Assembly: GCA_006384855.1 (NCBI GenBank)
Contig: VCJN01000027.1
Coordinates: 1-64,000, forward strand
Direction of reading: 5' to 3'
Origin: Tetraselmis striata
Lineage: Eukaryota; Chlorophyta; Chlorodendrophyceae; Chlorodendrales; Chlorodendraceae
DNA: 64,000 bases
Shown: positions 56,115 to 64,000 of the stretch, in pieces
Layout of the letters: the number at the start of each line of letters is the position of its first letter
Position numbering within the stretch: the stretch's first letter is position 1
Made by a program: the position numbers and the translations under genes
The notes under the pieces: model-generated
What the model saw: only the letters and a program-made list of their open reading frames with translations
The model's database searches: none
Told to the model about the DNA's origin: nothing

Positions 56115-56831
56115 CGCGCCGCTACGTGTATTGGCATGCCATCGCGTCGCGTACATCGTACCGTACTTCACAGTGGGGGCAGCCTCCGTACGTCGTACCG
56201 TGCTCAATACATAAAAGGGTGGTCATTCAGCATGAAAACGAGTACTCTTAGCAGATGTGACATTTTCTGACCGCCAGATACGCGCGCTGTAAAGCCGTGG
56301 GACATGCACGCGGCGCGCTCGCATGCTTGCGCGCGCATCACGTACTCGTCGTGCATGTGACAGTACGTTGGGCACTCGCAAACCTGCCCGCCGCTCTTAT
56401 TGCTGACCAGCACTTCCGGTTCAAGTCGCGCTCCGTCACGCACGGCGCGCGGCATTTTCTGCACGGCGGCATAATCGGGAGAGGGCGCCTGCCTATTTTC
56501 ACAGTGCGTCCGGCCCTAGGTTGCCCCGACAGTCGCGCGCCGGCGCCAAGATCTCCCAACCGCTTCTGCTCTACGCCTGCGCCTCGATCGAGGCTACTAC
56601 ACATTCTCTCGGCGCGCGACCTTCTGCAACCAAGACATCATGCATCCGCGCGCCTTCGTCTGGTTGGCACGCATGCCGACAGCCCACCCTCGCGGTATTA
56701 TTGCAAACAAACCACGTGTGACTGCAATATACCATACTCGATGGCATGTTTGAAATGATGTAAGCCTGTTAATGGGATTTTCCAACAATTCTAACTGTCC
56801 TAGTGCATGCAACCCGTACGGTTTGCTTGTA
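56115..56831. other. No gene recognised
   Basis: Unique flank to the right of the duplication. Short frames only. Confidence 0.35.
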
Positions 56832-56839
56832 GTTTCAAC

Positions 56840-57229
56840 CAGGGTTGGGCTGCAGTATCTACTGCACTGCAAACTGCAGAAACTGCAGCCTGCAGTTAAG
56901 CTACTGCACTGCAGCCTGCAGTACTTCCCGAAAAGGGGCTGCAGTGCAGTTACCCAAAGTGCCCCACATATATGCCCTTCTCTGTCCCGCCCTTCCCTAT
57001 AATACCAATTACATGAGCTAGTAGCAGAAGGCGATATCAGGAAATCACCAAAAAAACAATAATCAGAAAGGTCCTTCCCTATAATCAACAGTTTCAGTGC
57101 TACTGCAGTCTGCACTGCAGCCTGCAGTACTACAGCCTGCCTGCAGCCTGCAGTACTGCAGCCTGCATGCAGCCTGCAGTACTGCACTGCAGCCTGCAAT
57201 ACTGGAAAGTGGATTGCAGCCCAACCCTG
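56840..57229. mobile_element. 390-bp hAT-type MITE
   Basis: Ends are a 15-bp perfect inverted repeat, CAGGGTTGGGCTGCA, flanked by an exact 8-bp duplication GTTTCAAC (56,832-56,839 and 57,230-57,237). CAGGG ends with an 8-bp duplication are typical of hAT. The interior is dominated by CTGCAG/CTGCAGCCTGCAGTA words near both ends and has no gene, so it depends on a transposase from elsewhere. Confidence 0.9.
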
Positions 57230-57237
57230 GTTTCAAC

Positions 57238-57820
57238 CGGTGAAGATACCGGTACCACCGCCAATTTTCAAAACGGGCTGCCCCATCGCCCGTGCGCCCT
57301 GCCCTCCCGGCCGGGGAGCTACTTAGGACAGACACCACCAGCTCACCTGGCATCTTCCAGCTCGCTGCCTTCGGCAGCGCTCTCATGTTTTCCGTTTCCA
57401 CCTTGCAGGCTCCACCTCCGCCCCCCCCCCCCCTTTGGCTAATGAGCCTTCTTAGCTAGCATAAAATGGCACTTCTTCTATGTTAAACAACCTTCGGACC
57501 CATTTGGTAAAACCAGACTCGATTACATGTTTGGAACATTAAACTTGTAAAAAACCCCGCTTCTTCTATGTAAAACCCTGAAAAAACTTTCTGTAGTGTT
57601 GATATCATTTTCAGTACAATATACCGATTACTGCTTTTATAGAGGTCGTTTTTTTTCTAAAAATTACCGACGCTGGCGTTTGTTGTTTCACACCAGTAAT
57701 AAGGATTAATCCTTACCCAATACCGGCACCTGTGTACCTATCCGCCGTAGCTAGCTATATCAGCGCAGCATCGGGATATGCTTTTTTTTCGCCTCCGGGA
57801 CAAGACTGGCACCAGTTAGT
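57238..57820. other. No gene recognised
   Basis: AT-richer than the surroundings after 57,440; a C run at 57,421-57,433. No coding-like frame. Confidence 0.35.
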
Positions 57821-57821
57821 G

Positions 57822-58055
57822 AAACCCTTGCAACGTCTCTACGACGGTCGTTTAGGCAGCGATCCAGTTACGGAAAGCCCTGGGTAGGCAGCGCTATGTT
57901 ATAGTCAACAAGCAAATTGCCGAAGCAATGTGCAAGACTAGTTTGAGGGCAGTGACGGAACTTCCTCCTAAAACACTGCCTAAAACACTGCCATCACAAT
58001 ACCCGGCACTGACCACAAGAGGTCCGCCCTACCTGTTTGGGCGTCGGCCCATTCG
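57822..58055 (+). repeat. Dispersed repeat, copy 2 of the pair with 11.6 kb
   Basis: Shares GTCTCTACGACGGTCGTTTAGG, TTGCCGAAGCAATG and CACTGACCAC in order with 11,622-11,885. Copy 2 has an internal direct repeat, CTAAAACACTGC, twice in a row. Confidence 0.6.
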
Positions 58056-58459
58056 AGGAATGCGGGTCGGGGCAAGCCCCAACCCGCGAAGCAAAGCATT
58101 TCGGGAGTGCGATACATATGCAACAAAAATGCGAAATGTGAGGGAGGGCCCGACGCCATAGCTGGAAAAAATTTCCCATTTCCAGTAAAATCCAGAGCGG
58201 AGTGAAGGGAGGGGGGGACCCCGCCCAAAATAAAGGCAGTTAAGCCCTCATGTGTTGACGCAATAACTTTGCTAACTACTAACAAAATCCATGAACTTCG
58301 GAACTAACAACCCAAAATTATGACGGTGATACGCCCGGGATATGTTCCAAACTCGTGTAGTGTATGTGGTTTCTCTAACTGTATCCCATACGGGATAGCC
58401 ATGCCGGCGCGGCGCTTGTAGCGCGCGTGTTCGACAAGCGCATGGTTACGGGGGCCGGT

Positions 58460-61170
58460 CATGGCCACCACCTCCCTCCACGGCGGACCGACCGGTCACT
58501 CTCCTTTGCTGTGGCACGCTCCATCGAGCGCACCACCGCAAAACCGCGGCATTCTTTTGCCGCGCATGGTGCCGGTCTTCCACCGTCGTACCATGTACGG
58601 TGAGCGAAGCCTCGCCCCCCCCCCCCCCCCCCCCCAGGCAACCCCCCCCCCCCCCCCCCCCCCCCGCTCCGGGGAAAACCCGCCGGGGTTTGTGTGTTCA
58701 TGGACGCGAGCCGCTTGCGAAGTGCTAACTACTACCCGCGAACGGGCTGCCAGATACTCACCCACCGTGGTGAGAGGACGAAGCCGGAGCGCTTCCCCAT
58801 TTAGCAGAACAAGGTCCAAGCCCTTCGACTATTGTCGACCAACAGAAACCCCTTGCTGCCCCGCCCCCCCCCCCCCCCCCCCCCCCCGTGTGCGCATGGC
58901 TCGATCAGTACTGGCCCCTACTCGGCGTAGGTGCCGAGATGCGCTCCGATTGGGGCGCATGCTGGCGCATGCCCGTCGTAATCTAGTACAGATTCGAGTA
59001 CAAAGTGACACTACACTACCAGCGACCAAGCCAGCGCCCGGTGGCACATGGCTACTTCCACGCCGCGGCACTTCTACTGTGCCGCGAACCGTGGACCCAG
59101 ACGCCGGGGGGAGGGCCAACAGAGTGACATGGGGCTATGCTTGCCCTTCTCGCGACATTCATCGCGCCCATTCATGTACCCCAGACTCCCCCTTTATGAG
59201 ACATCGCGTCCGTCGTAATCTCGGCAACTGGCAAGCCGCTGGTGCAAATCGCAGTGTTCTCAATTGGATATAGAGGTGTACGCGTTCCGTTTTTTGGACG
59301 GGCTTGCCCCCCCCCCCCCCCCCCCCTTCATTTCATCAGAGGGTGTCAATGGAGGATGCTACTCCAGCCCAACTGAAGTATATGGACGGTGAAGTGGCTC
59401 GCTTCATGGCCGTTGGGGCCCGGGATGAGCGAGGCTACTACACAAAATGGGTGTCCCGGCTGTTCTTCGTTAAGCCTAGAACAAACAAATGGAGGCTCAT
59501 TGCGATCGTTGACTTTAGTCGCCCCATGAACCGCAGCTATACTAATAAGAGACACACGACCTTTTTTTCTAGACGCTTTCGCATTTGCGCAACATGTCGC
59601 GCCATGGGGATTACATGTTGCAGATGGACTTGGCGGATGGGTTTCACGAGGTTGGGATCGCCCCCGAGGACAAGGACTTTTTCACTGTCGATTACCGCGG
59701 CACTATGTACCGACCGGTTGGCCTTCCCATAGGCGGGTCGTTGTCCCCTTACTAATTTGTCAATTCGACGTCCTCACCATGGCATTGCGTCGTAATCCGA
59801 CTGAAGCAGACGGCACACCAGCCCCCTAGCGCCGATTTGGCATACGCATGTTGCCCTATATGGACGATTTCCTGTTTCTAGCTCGGACTCAGGTTGGGGC
59901 CATCTGGCAACGCGACTACATCAAAAGCCACCTCTCGGGGTTTGGTCTGTTGCGCAACCCCAACAAGGGCGGCGTTTGGGAGCCCACCAAAAGCTCGTGC
60001 ACCGAGGGTTAGAAATTGACACGTCGGGGTCACCTACGTACTCTTCGTGCGCCTGTTGAGAAACTTGAGAAACTTCATTGCTTGGCTGCGCGGCAAAACG
60101 CCTTCTCCCGCGAGCGAAACGCGACCGCCGGTGGTTGCATGCTCCCGAGTAGTTGGCCGCCCTCGTGGGCAACTGCCAGTTTATCTACTTGGCCCTGCCC
60201 GTTTCTACCTCCGCAAGCTGCACGATGTGCTCAAGACTCGCGATTCTTGGTCCGGTCGCGTCAAGCTCACCCGCAGCTCGAACATTGTCTGCAATAGTGG
60301 GTGGGCGTGCCTACCCAACACAACGGCCACGCCACATTCACCGCCCCGTCGAAACCGGTCACTTGCAAGTCGTCGGTTCGTTGTACGATTGGGGTGCCGT
60401 TTTGAACGAACACAATGAGGCTCGGGATTTTTTGGTATGACGATGACCGCACTGCGCACATTACCCTGAAAGAGCTCGAAGCCGTTCGTTTGGCCATTGA
60501 GTCCTTCCTCCCCATGCTCCGCAACCGTCACATCCGCTTGCACGAGGAAAACCAAGCGGTTGTCGGCGTCCTAATATCATATAACCAACCTCACCTCTCG
60601 CTCCCCACGCCTCATATGGCTGAGCTACGCAAAACATGGTACCTCATGGACACGCACGGTATTACCTTTTCCATGCGCTACATCCGTTCCGCGGCGAATA
60701 TCAGGGCTGGCCGTCTCAATCTTATTGACTGCGACGCTTGCCATGTCAACCCGCGTCGATTCGCCTCGCTCATTGCACCAAGTGGGGCGCCTGTACCATC
60801 GACCGCTTCGCGACGACGTCCGAAACGCCCTCCTGCCCCGCTACAACGCCCGCTGGCGTGACCCGCGGTGCGAGGCCGTCGACGCCCTGCACCTCTCCGA
60901 CGATGCATGGCCTTGCGAACGTAACTTGTGTAACCTCCCATGGAACTTCATCGGTAGTATTGTCTCCAAGCTGGAGTGTAGTGGTGCCCATGCATCGGCG
61001 TTGTTCCCTACTGGCCTGACAAAGCTTGGTACCCGCTCATCTCGGAGACGATGTGCTCCGACATATGCGCTCCCGGAAGCCGCGTCACGACCTCTTCATT
61101 CCTTGCCGTATACTGGCGACTCGCGATCGCCTTCCTGTTGGTTAATCCCTTTGGCATTTCGTTGCCTTTA
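58460..61170 (+). mobile_element. Fossil DIRS-like retroelement with reverse transcriptase and RNase H
   Basis: Plus-strand remains in element order: a Pro/Arg-rich region, the segment before RT (RRNLGNWQAAGANRSVLNW), RT fingers (WVSRLFFVKPRTNKWRLI, VDFSRPMNRSY), a palm region near 59,620-59,760 and the catalytic YMDDFLFLA at about 59,857. RNase H follows (ITLKELEAVRLAIESF, then RYIRSAANIRAGRL), and a tail (RWRDPRCEAVDAL) typical of DIRS/Ngaro-type elements. No terminal repeats and no adjacent recombinase were found; similar recombinase fossils lie at 33.2 and 37 kb on the minus strand. It is broken, with roughly half a dozen breaks, and several C runs of 19-24 have expanded in it. Moderately old. 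Confidence 0.8.
58615..58665 (+). repeat. Paired C runs
   Basis: Runs of 21 C (58,615-58,635) and 24 C (58,642-58,665) with six bases between; another run of 24 is at 58,864-58,887. They make poly-Pro or poly-Gly frames only. Confidence 0.85.
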
Positions 61171-61179
61171 ACATCCCCG

Positions 61180-61975
61180 CCCGTGACCGTATTTATGGTT
61201 TAAACCCCGCCCGTGGCCCGTGGCTACTCGTCGAAACGGGGCTCGCCTAACCGCGCTTACCACGGTACTTGCACTGTATCCGTACTCAATTTTACTGTAC
61301 GATTACTGTATTCCGTATCACCCGCGCCTAACCCTCGCCTATATCCGCTTACAATCAGCTTATCTTTGCGGTGGTCGCGAGTACCCGCGCCGCCATGACT
61401 GCCATGGCAGTACCCGTACGCAAATGGTACGTGATATGACGGCGTACCAGTACCGGGATATCGCGCGTGAACTATTTATGTACGAGAATCCTTTATGCGG
61501 GCCGCGCGCACCGCGTCTAGCACACAGCAAACTTCCTCACCCACCCCGAGCTGCACATAGCGCGCTTGCCCCCAGTGCGCGCGGCCACTGCGCATCACGC
61601 CCCCCGGAGCGCAAACCTTATCCCATGGGTACACATTACTGGCGGTAGTCGGCGGGCAGGTGGAGCACTCGGTGCACAGTGATCAACATGGGGTGTGCAC
61701 TCGGGCGCATCAGGTACGGACGCCGCCCTTTTTGCCCCACGAGTACTCACTCACTGCAGCCCACCCACGCCAAACAGAATCGGAGACATCTCGGCACCGA
61801 TCCCACCCGACACGCACCCGATATCGCTAGAGGGAGGGGAAGCTGAGGTCGTTGCCGTGGCGGATTTTTGAGTTCCTCCGGTGTTCTCTCGCATCGTCCG
61901 TTGATGCTGCATGGGGTTGGAGGCTGAAAACCCTTCGCGCCGACGCACCGCCCCAATGATATGGCGCGACGCGAG
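61180..61975. other. No gene recognised
   Basis: Downstream flank of the DIRS-like fossil. GTACCC-rich non-coding sequence and short frames. Confidence 0.35.
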
Positions 61976-61997
61976 AACTGCGCTCGGTGCGTTCTGG

Positions 61998-62719
61998 CCG
62001 ATTTGGCCACCAGCCCGCCGCCTCCGAATTCTGCCGGAAGTGTGGCAAGTCCACCACAGTAGACGGCCTACCAGTGGTAGGCGAGGAGGCGTTGGTCTCG
62101 GGGGTGACCGAGGCGATGTACGACCGCATGAACGGCCACGGCCACCACATGGAGCTGCCAACTGGCTACTCAGTGGGCCCAAGCGATCCAAAGGCATGGC
62201 CCTTCCTCACTGCCTTCGATGATCCCAAAGTTAACGCAATGCGCGAGCTGCATGCGCTGTGCGAGGCGCATTTTATGCACCCGATGGACGATAGCGATGC
62301 TCTGCGCGATGTGATGGGCTGGGATTCAGCGCACCAATCCCGCCACCGCTTCCCATAGAGACGGGTGGCTATGTATTCCGGTGGGAGGCGCTGCCGGGCA
62401 AGAGCGAGGCCGACAAACTGGAACAGTAGGCGCTCCGAACTGTGCGCTCAAAGCGTGCGCGTGAGCTGGGTGAGCGCGCTCGGAAGCTGCGCGCTACGGA
62501 GTGGCAGGAGCGCATGGAGCGAGAGTGCGCGGCTATCTCAGACAACACCAGCGAAGGCGACTATTCAGCGCCCCGCACATCGGCGCAGTTCTGAAAGCTA
62601 CGACAACATTGACAGCTGGGATGCGGTAAAGTGCGGGCCATATGAAAAGAAGTACTTCATGCAGAGGACGGCGGGGCGCGAAGCAACGATGGAGGCGGGA
62701 GGCGAGGCATTCAACATCG
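61998..62719 (+). CDS. Unknown gene, three exon-like pieces
   Basis: The first piece (about 61,998-62,358) reads HQPAASEFCRKCGKSTTVDG, then VTEAMYDRMNGHGHHMELPT and FDDPKVNAMRELHALCEAHF; CRKC could be half of a zinc site. The second (after CCCATAG, 62,360-62,590) reads TGGYVFRWEALPGKSEADKL and a long charged helix (RARELGERARKLRATEWQER), with one in-frame TAG at about 62,427. The third (to 62,719, donor ATCG|GTGAGC) reads YDNIDSWDAVKCGPYEKKYF and REATMEAGGEAFNI. Coding bias is good. Family unknown; nuclear or transposon protein possible. Confidence 0.45.
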
Positions 62720-62842
62720 GTGAGCGGGGCTGAGGGCAGCGGTGAGCCGAGCACCTGCCGCTCATGTGACATGGTTGTCTATGGCAAATCCAATAAGGGC
62801 GAGAAGGGGAAGGGACACGCTCACTAGATGTAATTAATGCAT

Positions 62843-63109
62843 TCACATCTTCCTTCGCTTCGTCGCCGCTTTCTCTGCCATCTCTGCCTTCACGGCACAC
62901 GCCTTTGCCTTGGGCAGGTGGGCATGTGCACGATGGGCTGGTCCATGCATGTCACGGTGGTGCGCGATCAAGGTGATGCGCGTCTTGACTTGGCCAGTCC
63001 TGGAGAGCATCACCTTGCCGGACTTGAGCATGTGCTGGGGCTGGTGGTTGCTGCCGTTGCGGAAGCCCTCCTTGATCTCCATGTTTGCAGTGCTCCATGC
63101 ACTGAGCAC
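62843..63109 (-). CDS. Unknown basic C-terminal exon
   Basis: Minus-strand frame ending at 62,843 with ANMEIKEGFRNGSNHQPQHM, LKSGKVMLSRTGQVKTRITL and a Lys/Ala-rich tail (KAKACAVKAEMAEKAATKRR). It converges on the gene at 62.0-62.7 kb. The start is not defined. Confidence 0.4.
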   Translation of the reverse strand: MLSAWSTANMEIKEGFRNGSNHQPQHMLKSGKVMLSRTGQVKTRITLIAHHRDMHGPAHRAHAHLPKAKACAVKAEMAEKAATKRRKM

Positions 63110-63330
63110 TCACTGAGCGCGTCAAGGTTGCCATGCAGTCCTATCCATCGGGGAATTGCCGTCATGCAACTTCATGCACGGAGTGATGTCCTTTGCTGCC
63201 GCGATGTCCATGAAGGCTGCGAAGAATACCTCCGTAGCTGCCCGTAGCTTGTAGGTCAAGGTAACTTATTTCGTTGTCGCTGAGCGCCACCTCAAAAACA
63301 GCGCGATGACTTCGCCTCCCGTTGTGTTTG

Positions 63331-63723
63331 CAGTTGGAGATGCGTGCTATCAACGCCTATGAGCACTGGACTGAGGGAGGGCCCGATCAACACTGTTTTC
63401 CAGCAGGACTTTGTCCTCCCGCCCAGGATTGTGCATGGCAGACTTGTCACATATACATGGACAGAGGCCATCAGCATTGCTGGCAGGGGGCGGCGGCAAA
63501 GGGCCGCTGGTGACGCTGTGCCGAGGCAGATGATCAGGTGATGGGCCACTTGTGTTATATATTATTGCAGAAGCAACTTACATGTTGTTGTTGCTTTCCT
63601 GCACTTTGCGCTGATGCTGATAGTGCAGCCCGGCACGGGTGGTGCTTCTACTTGAAGCACTGCCATGCCTACGACATCGCCGCCCTCGATGAGGATGATG
63701 GCGGTGTTGATGCCATGCAGTAG
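63331..63723 (+). CDS. Unknown exons at the right edge
   Basis: After acceptor TTTGCAG (63,331) the frame reads LEMRAINAYEHWTEGG, then in a neighbouring frame INTVFQQDFVLPPRIVHGRL and TYTWTEAISIAGRGRRQRAA. A later piece after TTGCAG (about 63,571) ends HGWCFYLKHCHAYDIAALDE...DAMQ at TAG 63,721-63,723. It probably belongs to the gene at 62.0-62.7 kb or to a neighbour. The junctions are not certain. Confidence 0.35.
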
Positions 63724-64000
63724 TAGCATATACGCAGCAACCGTGGCGTGTGTGAATTGAGCATATCCATATGTTGCGGGAGCAGTTGCGTAGTATGGCA
63801 TGCGCATGATGATACATATAGGCGTCGGTTGGGTATGGGGTTTCCAAATGTAATGTTAAGCAATACTATCTTACGAAACATTGCCAATCTGCATTATGCT
63901 TGCACATGCTTGCTTCACTAATTTTCCTGACACACTCACAACATATTTTTTTCTGATACTGACAACATGGGTCAATGTTACGCATGGATGCCGCGGTGTA
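63724..64000. other. No gene recognised
   Basis: Low-GC flank to the window edge with no coding-like frame. Confidence 0.35.

Overview
The window is nuclear DNA of a eukaryote, most likely a green alga with a repeat-rich genome. The clearest evidence is a complete eight-exon Alfin-type gene at 27.9-30.4 kb; Alfin proteins belong to the green lineage. Other support is TTTAGGG/TTTTAGGG-type telomere-like repeats, short introns with GT-AG ends, and DIRS-like, MULE, hAT-like and CACTG-ended mobile elements. I cannot name the species. The sequence carries dozens of pure C or G runs of 15-28 bases, and the words GTAC and TAGCGACTA look strongly over-used in non-coding DNA.

Layout. 0.4-6.2 kb: a minus-strand, multi-exon gene for a multi-pass membrane protein with a HET-like domain; plus-strand exons of another membrane protein lie at 5.3-6.2 kb. 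6.2-18.7 kb: mostly non-coding, with an 811-bp inverted-repeat element (7.2-8.0 kb), the left end of a CACTG-ended transposon (8.7-9.4 kb), two copies of a SINE-like repeat dimer, an unknown cysteine-rich coding region (12.6-13.7 kb) and a transposon-protein remnant (16.6-17.1 kb). 18.7-24.2 kb: a MULE with FAR1-like, DDE, SWIM and zinc-knuckle parts, sitting inside a roughly 195-bp satellite and flanked by an 8-bp target duplication. 24.2-27.9 kb: no gene recognised. 27.9-30.4 kb: the Alfin-Tudor gene. 31-37.9 kb: fossils of tyrosine-recombinase elements and one unknown gene (35.1-36.4 kb).

37.7-56.1 kb: a 5.2-kb tandem direct duplication. The second copy is split by a 7,966-bp transposon (43,731-51,696) with 22-bp terminal inverted repeats and a TAT target duplication; the first copy keeps the empty site. 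The transposon codes for a BED-like finger, a Tudor-like domain, a P-x-H...G...W block that resembles CMC/Tnp2 transposases, a 10-residue repeat domain, and on the other strand a cysteine-rich protein followed by two zinc-ribbon-like units. The duplicated unit carries an RGG-rich gene of unknown function.

56.1-64 kb: a 390-bp hAT-type MITE, a broken DIRS-like retroelement with reverse transcriptase and RNase H, and pieces of two or three unknown genes.

Few genes here work together. The window is mainly a record of nested insertions. The genes that look like functional host genes are the membrane/HET-like gene (which has two frame problems), the Alfin-Tudor gene, and possibly the unknown genes at 35 kb, 39-40 kb and 62-63.7 kb.
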